The notes below the pieces were generated by a model. It searched no databases and had not been told where the DNA came from. It saw only the letters and a list, made by a program, of their open reading frames with translations. Below are positions 1 through 6,248 of a stretch of DNA of 14,783 nucleotides, one piece after another. The stretch is taken from the NCBI GenBank assembly GCA_002869605.1, contig PKUI01000196.1, forward strand, positions 1 through 14,783. Direction: 5' to 3'. The position numbers were made by a program, and so were the translations under genes. Within the stretch, counting starts at the first letter, position 1; every line of letters starts with the position of its first letter. This DNA is from Desulfuromonas sp. Its GTDB lineage: Bacteria > Desulfobacterota > Desulfuromonadia > Desulfuromonadales > SZUA-401.

Positions 1-23
1 ATCCCAGTATCGCCCACCATAAT

Positions 24-63
24 AAAAAAAGGCACTTAGCGAGATATGCTAAGTGCCTTTTTT
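24..63. terminator. Bidirectional intrinsic terminator
   Basis: A perfect 10-bp stem (GGCACTTAGC at 31-40 with GCTAAGTGCC at 48-57) surrounds a 7-nt loop. It is flanked by an A-run (24-30) and a T-run (58-63), so it can end transcripts in both directions. On the minus strand it lies just after the stop of the PKD lipoprotein gene and is its likely terminator. On the plus strand it would end a gene located left of the window. Confidence 0.9.
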
Positions 64-86
64 GTTTTTGTAATCCACCTTGAAAA

Positions 87-671
87 TCATTCGATCTTTG
101 AGACGGTTCCCTCGACAACCTCGAACCGCTCTGGGTGATAGGCGTCTGAGGGGGCGACGTATATCACGACGGTCTCAATCAATCCAGCGTTCCAGTCGTC
201 AACAAGGCTCGGGTATTGTTCCGCGATAATCGTCTCCGAGTTTTCAATCGCCTCACCGACTTGCCATCCGAGAATCGTATCATTTTCATAGATGACCAGG
301 ACGGCGACACTGCCGTCGTCTGTAGTTGTTCCGGCGTTGGTCACAACGATCAAGGCCGAGTCGCTTCTAAAATTCTCACCGTCGTAAACCGTGACCTGTG
401 CGGTGTATTCGCCCTCGATATCGGGGGTGAAGCTCGTGTCGACGGTATCCGTGCTTGTGAGCTCGGCCGTGCTGTCTGTAGGGATTTCGATCAGGGCCCA
501 AGCATAGGTTAGGTCGTCGCCGTCACCGTCATAACTGCCATCAGCGCTCAAATAGATCGTGTCTCCAAGGGTAGCCGTCTGATCAGCGCCGGCGTCGGCT
601 ACGGGTGGTGCGTCCCCGCAACCGGATAGCGCAAAAACAACGACGATTAAAAATATTAGTGTTTGTCTCAC
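87..671 (-). CDS. PKD-domain lipoprotein of unknown function
   Basis: This encodes a 194-residue secreted lipoprotein. The N-terminus is a hydrophobic signal followed by the lipobox LSGC, so Cys18 would be lipidated; Gly-Asp follows it. Residues about 22-112 form one PKD/Ig-like beta-sandwich: the opening PPVADAGADQ, the central DGDGDDLTYAWAL and the closing YTAQVTVYDGEN are typical. PKD domains usually mediate protein or carbohydrate contacts outside the cell. The last ~80 residues (valine-, isoleucine- and acid-rich) match no family I recognise. The start is GTG at 671, preceded by AAGGAG at a 6-nt spacing, which fixes the start. The gene is monocistronic and ends at the terminator at 24-63. 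Lipoprotein and PKD assignments are firm; the physiological role is unknown. Confidence 0.85.
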   Translation of the reverse strand: MRQTLIFLIVVVFALSGCGDAPPVADAGADQTATLGDTIYLSADGSYDGDGDDLTYAWALIEIPTDSTAELTSTDTVDTSFTPDIEGEYTAQVTVYDGENFRSDSALIVVTNAGTTTDDGSVAVLVIYENDTILGWQVGEAIENSETIIAEQYPSLVDDWNAGLIETVVIYVAPSDAYHPERFEVVEGTVSKIE

Positions 672-733
672 GACCCTCTCCTTAAGAATTTCACTCGTTT
701 ATTTCGGTTATTGTGGAGACTTTTCGTTCATGC

Positions 734-826
734 GCAGGGAAACGCGCCCTCCTGCTGTTTGAAGATTACGTTACTAAAGTAATATGTTTACAGTTCATGG
801 TAAATCAGGAAAGACCTGATTTTTTT
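734..826 (+). terminator. Orphan plus-strand terminator with upstream hairpin
   Basis: AAATCAGG (802-809) pairs with CCTGATTT (815-822) across a 5-nt loop, and T runs on to 826, giving a good intrinsic terminator on the plus strand only. A smaller hairpin, GCAGG (734-738) with CCTGC (751-755), lies upstream. No plus-strand gene precedes it inside the intergenic region, so it may end an untranslated RNA starting between about 680 and 730 or block readthrough. I find no strong promoter for such an RNA. Confidence 0.55.
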
Positions 827-966
827 GGTTGCGCGGCATCTTGGTCGTGACGTTTGAAAAGATGTTCGCACGTGCCTCATCATCACCGAACAGTTTTGCC
901 ACAGAAGGTAGCTGTGTCCATTGTTGCCGGTAGTTTACCTGAAATGGTGCTTTTTGCGCTCCTGCA

Positions 967-994
967 TTGAGTTGTTACAAGTAACTGATAAAGT
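967..994 (+). promoter_or_regulatory. Candidate promoter of the bacteriohemerythrin gene with palindromic operator
   Basis: TTGAGT (967-972) and TAAAGT (989-994) are separated by 16 bp, a plausible but imperfect sigma-70 pair. The spacer contains the perfect inverted repeat GTTAC-AA-GTAAC (974-985), which could bind a dimeric regulator between the promoter elements. Regulator identity is unknown. The leader would be about 60 nt. Confidence 0.35.
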
Positions 995-1063
995 GTAAAT
1001 CCATATTTGCTCACGATGTTGATTGAAATATGCGTTTCATTCTTGGGTTGTTAGGAGAATGCT

Positions 1064-1489
1064 ATGGGGTTTGCTTGGAGCCCGGAGCTATCTATCGGCT
1101 TCGAAAAAATTGACCAGCAGCACGAGGAGCTGTTACGCCGCTTCAATAGCTTGCAGGTGGCCTGTCGAAGCGGCCAAAGCAAAGAGGATGTGCGCAAGCT
1201 GTTCAACTTTCTCGATAATTACGTGATGGAACATTTTACCGACGAAGAACGTCTTATGTATACCTACCGCTATCCGGAGATCATGACCCACCAACAGGAG
1301 CATCTCGAGCTGATTACCAAGTTGCGTAAACTCAAGCGGCAGATACACGAATACGACATCTCGGCATCACTGGTTGAAGATATCACCCAGACCATGTTTA
1401 GGTGGATTGTTGATCATATTCAGGGGGCGGATGTGCAGTTTGGGAAGTATCTGGCTAAAAAAAGTGTGCAAGCAGCGAAGTCGCTTTAA
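1064..1489 (+). CDS. Bacteriohemerythrin
   Basis: This 141-residue single-domain protein matches the usual bacteriohemerythrin length (about 130-150). It is a soluble four-helix bundle that binds O2 reversibly at a non-heme diiron site. All seven iron ligands are visible: His20 (in DQQH), His57 and Glu61 (HFTDE), His76 and His80 (HQQEH), and His118 with Asp123 (HIQGAD). The conserved N-terminal W-x6-G motif (Trp5...Gly12) is present. The start ATG follows TAGGAG at 6 nt. In anaerobes these proteins are thought to deliver or scavenge O2; here the protein has no fused signalling domain, so storage or detoxification is more likely than chemotaxis sensing. It is convergent with the cytochrome gene downstream and appears monocistronic. 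Confidence 0.95.
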   Translation: MGFAWSPELSIGFEKIDQQHEELLRRFNSLQVACRSGQSKEDVRKLFNFLDNYVMEHFTDEERLMYTYRYPEIMTHQQEHLELITKLRKLKRQIHEYDISASLVEDITQTMFRWIVDHIQGADVQFGKYLAKKSVQAAKSL

Positions 1490-1524
1490 GTACCTCGATA
1501 GATCGAGGACAGGATTTTTAAACT

Positions 1525-1560
1525 AGGGCTCGCATCTGAAGTTGGTGCGGGCCTTGCTGT
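1525..1560. terminator. Shared hairpin terminator between convergent genes
   Basis: AGGGCTCGCA (1525-1534) pairs with TGCGGGCCTT (1546-1555), 10 bp including two G-U pairs, around an 11-nt loop, followed by an imperfect T-rich stretch. It lies between the stops of the bacteriohemerythrin (1489) and the minus-strand cytochrome (1569) and can serve either. A smaller perfect inverted repeat, CCTCGA-TAGA-TCGAGG, precedes it at 1493-1508. Confidence 0.6.
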
Positions 1561-1568
1561 TTAAACCT

Positions 1569-1949
1569 TCAAAGGCTCTGTCCCAGAATGAATTGGATGG
1601 CTGCCTCGATTTCGTTGTCATTCAGGTTCGGATTCCCCCCTCGGGGTGGCATAGCCCCTTTGCCTTCAAGGACGGCATGGGTCAGGTGATGCGCACCATG
1701 TCCGGCATGGAGTGTCCACGCTGCACGGTCTCCGAGTTTTGGTGCTCCTGCAACTCCGGTGTCATGGCACCGTGAACAGCTTTTTTCGTAAATCACGCGC
1801 CCCAGGCTTTGGTGGCTCTGTTCGGACACTTTTGGTGTTGCTTCAACCGAGGGCGCTGCTTTCGTAAGTGTTGACGTTGGTTGCTCATTGCAGGCGATTA
1901 TTAACAGCGCAATGGAAACAATGAACAACCAGACTGCTCGTATCCTCAT
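1569..1949 (-). CDS. Cytochrome c5-like lipoprotein (monoheme c-type)
   Basis: This 126-residue electron-transfer protein has a hydrophobic signal ending in the lipobox LIIAC (Cys20), so it is probably membrane-anchored on the periplasmic side. A low-complexity Thr/Pro/Ala linker (about 21-48) leads into a class I cytochrome domain (50-126). The heme-binding motif is CSRCH (Cys58, Cys61, His62) and the distal ligand is Met100 in GAMPPRGG. The GAPKLGD segment and the AMPPRGG motif are characteristic of the cytochrome c5 family. AAGGAG at 5 nt from ATG supports the start. It is transcribed alone, divergent from the 2189 gene. Its redox partner cannot be told from this window. Confidence 0.92.
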   Translation of the reverse strand: MRIRAVWLFIVSIALLIIACNEQPTSTLTKAAPSVEATPKVSEQSHQSLGRVIYEKSCSRCHDTGVAGAPKLGDRAAWTLHAGHGAHHLTHAVLEGKGAMPPRGGNPNLNDNEIEAAIQFILGQSL

Positions 1950-1976
1950 GGTTACTCCTTATTCATTGATCTTTAT

Positions 1977-2004
1977 AAGATAACAGGGTGAGGGGTATTG
2001 TCAT
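1977..2004 (-). promoter_or_regulatory. Candidate sigma-70 promoter of the cytochrome gene
   Basis: On the minus strand, ATGACA (-35, 2004-1999) and TATCTT (-10, 1982-1977) are 16 bp apart, with an upstream TG giving an extended -10. Initiation would be near 1970, leaving a leader of about 20 nt that carries the AAGGAG site. Confidence 0.5.
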
Positions 2005-2034
2005 TTTCAATGTGAGCCTCTTTGGTTGCGCGCA

Positions 2035-2063
2035 TTGACTACTCACGATGTCGCAGTTTAATA
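2035..2063 (+). promoter_or_regulatory. Candidate sigma-70 promoter of the 2189-3583 gene group
   Basis: TTGACT (2035-2040) is followed after 16-17 bp by TTTAAT/TTAATA (2057-2063), a good sigma-70 match. Initiation near 2070 would give a leader of about 120 nt that includes the hairpin at 2136-2170. It is back-to-back with the promoter of the cytochrome gene. Confidence 0.6.
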
Positions 2064-2135
2064 TCCGTTGAAAGTCGCTTGTAAGCTCCGAGGTGCTATT
2101 CGCGAACTGCTTGTTTCATTGGAAACGTTAACGCT

Positions 2136-2170
2136 GCCTGTGGCCGGCACTGACTGGTTCAGGCTTTTTT
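2136..2170 (+). terminator. Terminator-like hairpin in the leader of the 2189 gene
   Basis: GCCTG (2136-2140) pairs with CAGGC (2160-2164). The stem extends inward past a bulged T by GGCC/GGTT (two G-C and two G-U pairs), and six T residues follow (2165-2170). It lies between a good promoter and the gene, so it would act as an attenuator or end a ~100-nt RNA. A second small hairpin, GTTTC-ATTG-GAAAC, sits at 2113-2126. Confidence 0.45.
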
Positions 2171-2188
2171 AGTTTCAGGAGGGCAGCT

Positions 2189-2407
2189 GTGGCTCGCAAG
2201 AAGAAATTAAACTTCAGACAGTCTTCGTCGCCTCAAAACGTTTTTCAGGAAGCGTGGCAGAACATGATGACGGATATGGATAAGTTCCTGCCTGAGAAGA
2301 TGCGGGGAGGGCAAGGGAAGAAGAAGTTTGTCTTGTGGCTATTTCTGCTCGAGGTGCTGGTCATGGGTGGTCTAGGAACCCTCGCTTACCAATGGTTCAC
2401 CCGCTAA
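2189..2407 (+). CDS. Small single-pass membrane protein, unknown function
   Basis: This encodes 72 residues that I do not recognise. The N-terminal half is polar and basic (ARKKK start, FRQSSSPQN, then an amphipathic DKFLPEKMRGG stretch and a KKK cluster). The C-terminal part, about residues 47-68, is one hydrophobic transmembrane helix (FVLWLFLLEVLVMGGLG). The basic side would stay in the cytoplasm. The start is GTG, with AGGAGGG about 6 nt upstream, one of the best ribosome-binding sites in the window. It is the first gene after the promoter at 2035-2063 and is followed at short distance by two further envelope-protein genes on the same strand, suggesting a common transcript. Confidence 0.75.
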   Translation: MARKKKLNFRQSSSPQNVFQEAWQNMMTDMDKFLPEKMRGGQGKKKFVLWLFLLEVLVMGGLGTLAYQWFTR

Positions 2408-2461
2408 TGGAAACCAGACTTCATACTACCCGCAAGTTTGTTCCCAGAAAATGACTTTGTT

Positions 2462-2887
2462 ATGAACGTTTTTGATTGGGTAGCCAGACGCTTTTTGTTC
2501 CCGTTGTTGCTTGTCGCATTTATTGTTGCTGCCTACCTGACGTTTGACGGTGACTCTACTGTCGAGGTGACACTCGATACCCCCGCATCAAGTTTTTATA
2601 CGTCTTCGAGTCCTACAGAACTAAGCGTTGGAGTAGTGTGTCAATCCCTGGCCGAACTGGATGCGACACAACAGTCTCGCGGTTTTGTTCGTGTCGGTCT
2701 GTTTGGCAATGCTTGGCCGGCACGCGTGACCGAGATCCTTAGCGACAGCGGCGGAATCAATTTTGTCCGTGCCAATGGTACACCACACAGCTACCGAAAA
2801 TATGATGGATATCGTATGCAGGTTGTTCGTCTTGTCCATGATGATGAAGAGACGCTGGCAGTTTTTCGCTCTATTGAAAAATATTGA
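2462..2887 (+). CDS. Signal-anchored periplasmic protein, unknown function
   Basis: With the ATG at 2462 this is 141 residues. A TTG at 2438 would add eight, but neither site has a clear Shine-Dalgarno, so the start is uncertain. The N-terminus (MNVFDWVARRFLFPLLLVAF and on to YLTF) is a transmembrane anchor with arginines on the cytoplasmic side. The rest is a soluble, beta-rich, probably periplasmic domain with one cysteine and the segments RGFVRVGLFGN and GINFVRANG. I recognise no family. The stop overlaps the ribosome-binding region of the following gene, which argues for co-transcription and coupled translation. Confidence 0.7.
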   Translation: MNVFDWVARRFLFPLLLVAFIVAAYLTFDGDSTVEVTLDTPASSFYTSSSPTELSVGVVCQSLAELDATQQSRGFVRVGLFGNAWPARVTEILSDSGGINFVRANGTPHSYRKYDGYRMQVVRLVHDDEETLAVFRSIEKY

Positions 2888-2899
2888 AGGAGAGTGTTG

Positions 2900-3583
2900 A
2901 TGAAGATTTTTTTTAGCTGCAGCACTTTCTTGCTTGTGCTATTCGCCTTCGAGGTGTTGGCAGACAAAACATACTTGTGTACCTATGGGCAGGACGAACG
3001 CGTCATCAGCGTAATCTATCAGGATCAGCAACAGCAGGTTCCATGCGAGGTGCGCTACCAGCATGATGGTATGACCGAGGTGGCCTGGACGGCCCAGATC
3101 GAGAAGGGATATTGTGAACGGAAGGCGCGTGATTTTGTGCAACAGCAGCTGGCCTGGGGTTGGAGCTGCAATGATTTCTCCACGCAGCTTCCGAAATCGT
3201 CTGATGACTCTTCACAACAGATTGTCGATTACAAACAGGCGGCACTTTTTGCCCAGGCGCTATCGGTGATGTCGGCTTTCAGGGTCCGCGTTATGGAGTA
3301 CTACGCTATGAACGGTGAGTATCCACTTTCGCTCGAAGATTTAGATCTGTCGCGAGCGGATATGCGTGACAGTGCTTATATCTCCGACCTGACGGTCGGT
3401 GAACTCGGTTCGCTTTATGCGCTGGGGGGCGCCGAGCTGGGCGAGGAAGTGATCATACGCCTGGCTCCGAAACAGACCCTTGGAGGGATGAGCACGGAGT
3501 GGCGTTGTCATACCACTATAGAATTAATCAGTGACATGCGATGCGAGCATGACGATGAGCTGCACTTCCCCGGCAGCTGGTAG
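2900..3583 (+). CDS. Secreted protein with a four-Cys domain and a type IV pilin-like globular domain
   Basis: The ATG at 2900 has AAGGAG 7 nt upstream (2887-2892) and gives 227 residues; a GTG at 2894 is too close to that site. Residues 1-21 are a Sec signal peptide with predicted cleavage VLA/DK. Residues 22-90 form a compact domain with four cysteines (27, 49, 72, 90), with VPCEVRY, KGYCERKA and WGWSC as landmarks; I know similar uncharacterised proteobacterial proteins but cannot name a family. Residues about 110-227 look like the globular half of a type IVa pilin: an alpha segment MSAFRVRVMEYYAMNGEYP, then YISDLTVG, beta strands, and a C-terminal pair Cys203/Cys215 (WRC...MRC) like the pilin D-loop disulfide. 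The prepilin cleavage site and pilin N-terminal helix are missing, so it cannot be a standard pilin. Role unknown. Confidence 0.75.
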   Translation: MKIFFSCSTFLLVLFAFEVLADKTYLCTYGQDERVISVIYQDQQQQVPCEVRYQHDGMTEVAWTAQIEKGYCERKARDFVQQQLAWGWSCNDFSTQLPKSSDDSSQQIVDYKQAALFAQALSVMSAFRVRVMEYYAMNGEYPLSLEDLDLSRADMRDSAYISDLTVGELGSLYALGGAELGEEVIIRLAPKQTLGGMSTEWRCHTTIELISDMRCEHDDELHFPGSW

Positions 3584-3606
3584 CAACTTCAGAAAAGGAC
3601 AAGTGA

Positions 3607-4278
3607 ATGGCACAACCATGGAATACCCTCGCTACATTTGATGCCGAAGAGGGGTTGATGGAACTACGGCAGAGAGGTGCCAAGGATTTTTTGATTACGG
3701 TCGGCGGGCTGGTGTTGATGAACAGTCGGCAGAACCGCTCCGAAGTCGTGCTGGGCCAGCTCGGGTGTGAAAAGCTTGGTCAGCAGAACTTGCCGCGGGT
3801 TTTAGTCGGTGGGCTCGGTATGGGTTATACCCTCAAGGCGGTTCTCGACTCCCTGACGGACAACGCCGAAGTGACGGTTGCCGAGCTCAATCCGACAGTC
3901 GTGGAGTGGTGCAGGGGACCACTCGCGGTGCTGACCGATGCGGTGGTTGACGATCCCCGCGTTATGGTTGAAATAGCTGACGTTGCACAGCTGGTGAAGC
4001 AGTGTGCGGCTCGGGGAGTCACCTATGATGCTGTGGTTTTCGATCTCTACAAGGGGCCACACGCCAAGACCGACAAGATTCACGACCCTCTCTATGGGCG
4101 TCGTGCCATTGACGATGTACGTAAAATTCTCAACCCCGGCGGGCGGTTTGTGGTCTGGGGGGAGAACTACGACCAGGGCTTCGATCAACGGCTGCAGCAG
4201 GCCGGTTTTATGACCGCTAGCAGGCGTCCCGGCAAGGGGGGATACCGACACGTGGTGTTTGTTGCCGATTGCCCATAG
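3607..4278 (+). CDS. Spermidine-synthase-like SAM-dependent methyltransferase-fold protein
   Basis: This 223-residue protein has a Rossmann-like class I fold of the spermidine synthase / methyltransferase superfamily. Motif I is VLVGGLGMGYT (65-75). AELNP (92-96) supplies the acidic residue that binds the ribose of the AdoMet-type nucleoside. VFDLYKGP (144-151) is the post-II strand, and LNPGGRFVVW closes the core. It is shorter than true SpeE (about 280) and lacks a recognisable SpeE N-terminal beta domain, so polyamine synthesis should not be assumed; small-molecule methyl or aminopropyl transfer is equally possible. The start ATG follows AAAAGGA. It is in line with the genes on both sides but probably not functionally tied to them. 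Confidence 0.82.
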   Translation: MAQPWNTLATFDAEEGLMELRQRGAKDFLITVGGLVLMNSRQNRSEVVLGQLGCEKLGQQNLPRVLVGGLGMGYTLKAVLDSLTDNAEVTVAELNPTVVEWCRGPLAVLTDAVVDDPRVMVEIADVAQLVKQCAARGVTYDAVVFDLYKGPHAKTDKIHDPLYGRRAIDDVRKILNPGGRFVVWGENYDQGFDQRLQQAGFMTASRRPGKGGYRHVVFVADCP

Positions 4279-4324
4279 GCTTGGGCCGGCTGGACAGCCG
4301 ACGAGAACCCGATAGGGTGTTCCC

Positions 4325-4957
4325 ATGAGGATAGGATTGTTGAGTGACATCCACGCCGATCCTGAACCTCTTGGGGAGGCGTTGAGGATCTTCACTGCTC
4401 GCGGGGTCGATATGGTGTTGTGCGCCGGCGATATTGCCGGGTACGGAGAGCACTTGCCCGAGTGCATCGAGTTGCTCAAGACGCACGCGTGCAAAGTAGT
4501 GCTCGGCAACCACGATCTCTGGCATCTCGAGGATTGGCAGGGCCCGCCACGTGAAACAGAAGCTTACCTTCGGGACTTGCCCCGTTTCTTCGCTATGCAG
4601 ATAGAGGAGGTTGACCTGCACATGGTCCATGCCAGCCCTCTCGATCCGCTCAATGAAGGAATCTCCCTGCGCGCCGTCGATGGTTCGTTGCGTCCCGACG
4701 CTTGTCGTACCTGGCGCAGCACATTGAGTGGGTATCGATGTGATGTGCTGGTGGTCGGGCATACCCATCAGGTTTTTGCCGTCGAGCTGGGCCGGGTTTT
4801 GATCGTAAATCCAGGGAGTTGTCATTTCAACCATAGCTGCGCGATTCTTCATCTGCCCCATCGTGAGGTGGAGGTTGTCCCGTTGCTCGGGCAACAACCA
4901 CTGCTCAGTTGGAATTTTGGACATGAGCGAAGAGGTGGGAACGACATTCTTAATTGA
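4325..4957 (+). CDS. YfcE-like metallophosphoesterase
   Basis: This 210-residue calcineurin-like phosphoesterase has all dimetal motifs in order: DIH (Asp8, His10), GD (Asp36) followed by IAGYG, GNHD (Asn62, His63), His102 in VHAS, and GHTH (His146, His148), then NPGS. The length and motif spacing fit the YfcE/MJ0936 group, which hydrolyses phosphodiesters in the cytoplasm with Mn2+ or similar metals; the natural substrate is not known for most members. The start is set by the conserved MRIGLLSDIH. A Shine-Dalgarno is weak (ATAGGG, 7 nt). A small hairpin (CGGCT-GGAC-AGCCG, 4287-4300) sits between it and the preceding gene. The last ~20 residues (HERRGGNDILN end) are an unconserved tail. Confidence 0.92.
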   Translation: MRIGLLSDIHADPEPLGEALRIFTARGVDMVLCAGDIAGYGEHLPECIELLKTHACKVVLGNHDLWHLEDWQGPPRETEAYLRDLPRFFAMQIEEVDLHMVHASPLDPLNEGISLRAVDGSLRPDACRTWRSTLSGYRCDVLVVGHTHQVFAVELGRVLIVNPGSCHFNHSCAILHLPHREVEVVPLLGQQPLLSWNFGHERRGGNDILN

Positions 4958-5024
4958 TGCAGCTGCGCTTCAAGGGCCGGGGGGAGGCATTTTAGCCCCC
5001 TTGGCGTCGGTCGAGTAGCTGCAG
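4958..5024. other. Structured intercistronic inverted repeat
   Basis: Right after the phosphoesterase stop, TGCAGCT (4958-4964) can pair with AGCTGCA (5017-5023). Within it, GCC (4976-4978) plus GGGGG (4980-4984) pair with CCCCC (4996-5000) plus GGC (5003-5005). There is no T-run, so it is not a normal intrinsic terminator; it could be an mRNA-stability or processing element. Confidence 0.5.
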
Positions 5025-5053
5025 TTATCAACTTCTAGACACAAAGGTCAATT

Positions 5054-5596
5054 ATGGCGCTTGGTGCCACCATCTACAGAGTACATCTTAATCTCGCCGA
5101 CATGGATCGCGATTACTATGCTGAACACACGCTGCGACTGGCTCGTCACCCGAGTGAAACCGAGGAACGGCTGATGGTTCGGCTGCTCGCCTTTGCTTTA
5201 CATGCGGATGAGAGGCTCGAATTTACCCGCGGGTTGTGTGTGGACGATGAACCGGAGTTATGGCTCAAGGATGACAGCGGTGCCATCGAGCTTTGGATTG
5301 AAGTCGGACTTCCGGATGAAAAGCGTCTGCGTAAAGCCAGTGGTCGGGCAGGGCAGGTGGTTCTTTACAGCTATGGTGGCCACGCCGCTCAACTCTGGTG
5401 GAAAAGACAACAGACGACCTTGACCCGCCATGACAACTTGCGCGTCGTCGAAGTGCCGGAATCATCAAGCACGGCACTTGCAGATATCGCGAAACGCAAT
5501 ATGCGGTTGCAGGTAACAATCCAGGATGGTCATGTATGGCTGGACAACGGGGAACAAAGCCTTGAGATTATTCCCGAGGTTCGCTATGGGGCATGA
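5054..5596 (+). CDS. yaeQ: YaeQ family protein
   Basis: At 180 residues this matches YaeQ almost end to end (E. coli YaeQ is about 181). Signature stretches are MALGATIYR at the start, LRLARHPSETEERLMVRLLAFAL, FTRGLCVDDEPELWL, IELWIEVGLPDEKRLRKA and RLQVTIQDGHVWL near the end. YaeQ has a PD-(D/E)xK nuclease-like fold; the acidic DDEPE and the E-x-G / DEKR region are the equivalent core. Its activity in cells is not established (early work linked it to RfaH suppression). The start ATG follows AAAGG at 6 nt. Its stop overlaps the start of the cupin gene, so the two are probably translated together. Confidence 0.95.
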   Translation: MALGATIYRVHLNLADMDRDYYAEHTLRLARHPSETEERLMVRLLAFALHADERLEFTRGLCVDDEPELWLKDDSGAIELWIEVGLPDEKRLRKASGRAGQVVLYSYGGHAAQLWWKRQQTTLTRHDNLRVVEVPESSSTALADIAKRNMRLQVTIQDGHVWLDNGEQSLEIIPEVRYGA

Positions 5597-6098
5597 ATCG
5601 GTTGCCGAACTGGTTGCTCGCCTTGAGTTGGAGCCCCACCCTGAAGGGGGCTGGTATAGAGAGGTCTATCGAGCTGTAGAATCAATCACGGCGTCGGCCC
5701 TGCCGACGCGTTATTCGGGTGAGCGTGTTTTTGCTACCAGTATCTACTTTCTTTTAACCAGTGAGAGCTTTTCGAGTCTGCACCGTATTGCATCCGACGA
5801 ACAGTGGCATTACCACCTTGGCAGTCCACTGACGGTGCATCAGATTACCCCATGTGGCGATTACCAACCGTTGTTGCTCGGACCAGACCTTGTGCAAGGG
5901 CATCGTTTTCAGGCCGTTGTCCCGCATGATAACTGGTTTGGTGCGACGGTTGAGGAACCTGGTGGCTATGCGTTGGTTGGGTGCACTGTTTCTCCCGGGT
6001 TTGACTTTGCGGATTTTGAATTGGCGAATCGTTCTCAGCTTTTGAAGCAGTTCCCACAACATGCTGAACTCATCAAGCGTTTGACCCGGCTGTCGTAA
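5586..6098 (+). CDS. Cupin_5 (DUF985) family protein
   Basis: The ATG at 5586 (MGHESVAEL) lies inside the end of yaeQ, overlapping it by 11 nt, with GAGG 6 nt upstream; it gives 170 residues, the normal length of this family. Family landmarks are LELEPHPEGGWYREVYRA, TSIYFLL, the HRIASDEQWHYHLGSPL block, DNWFGA and YALVGCTVSPGFDF. The fold is a double-stranded beta-helix; the biochemical role of cupin_5 proteins is not settled, and a metal-dependent or sugar-related enzyme has been guessed. No signal peptide, so cytoplasmic. The overlap with yaeQ suggests coupled expression. Confidence 0.92.
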   Translation: MGHESVAELVARLELEPHPEGGWYREVYRAVESITASALPTRYSGERVFATSIYFLLTSESFSSLHRIASDEQWHYHLGSPLTVHQITPCGDYQPLLLGPDLVQGHRFQAVVPHDNWFGATVEEPGGYALVGCTVSPGFDFADFELANRSQLLKQFPQHAELIKRLTRLS

Positions 6099-6135
6099 AC
6101 CGTGATTTTTATCTGAGTGTGCATCCTGTCATGTC

Positions 6136-6168
6136 GACAAGACGTTTCGCGGTGAGAAAGCGTCTGTC
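6136..6168. other. Bulged intergenic hairpin
   Basis: GAC-AGACG-TTTC on the left (6136-6148, one bulged A) pairs with GAAA-CGTCT-GTC on the right (6156-6168, one bulged G) around a 7-nt loop. No T-run follows. It sits between the cupin gene stop and the promoter of the SseB-N gene and could be a weak Rho-dependent end or an operator. Confidence 0.35.
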
Positions 6169-6174
6169 TCCCCC

Positions 6175-6203
6175 TTGGCCTACGCGGCAGCATCTGTTAG
6201 TAT
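6175..6203 (+). promoter_or_regulatory. Candidate sigma-70 promoter of the SseB-N/exonuclease pair
   Basis: TTGGCC (6175-6180) and TAGTAT (6198-6203) are separated by 17 bp. Initiation near 6210 gives a leader of about 40 nt with GAAAGG before the start at 6249. Confidence 0.5.
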
Positions 6204-6248
6204 GCCGACTTTTTGAGGCAACCCAACCTCCAGTGAAAGGCAGCGATA

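Larger units (their letters stand above)
672..1063. other. Intergenic region between divergent genes
   Basis: This 392-bp gap separates the minus-strand lipoprotein gene from the bacteriohemerythrin gene. It holds the orphan terminator at 802-826, two short inverted repeats with GTTAC/GTAAC-type half sites (about 766-783 and 974-985), and a weak promoter candidate for the bacteriohemerythrin. I see no coding sequence with a credible start and ribosome-binding site in it. Confidence 0.6.

Noticed and set aside
946..962. Sigma-54 promoter (TGGTGC...GCGC) upstream of the bacteriohemerythrin
   Set aside because: Spacing is right but only 4 of 6 and 2 of 4 key bases match, and no activator gene is near.
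824..2034. 12-bp direct repeat TTTGGTTGCGCG at about 826 and 2021
   Set aside because: A repeat of this length is expected by chance in a window of this size, and the flanks do not extend it.
3802..4924. Two long minus-strand open frames of 235 codons over the methyltransferase and phosphoesterase genes
   Set aside because: They oppose genes with complete motifs, have no family match, and follow from codon bias in the real genes.
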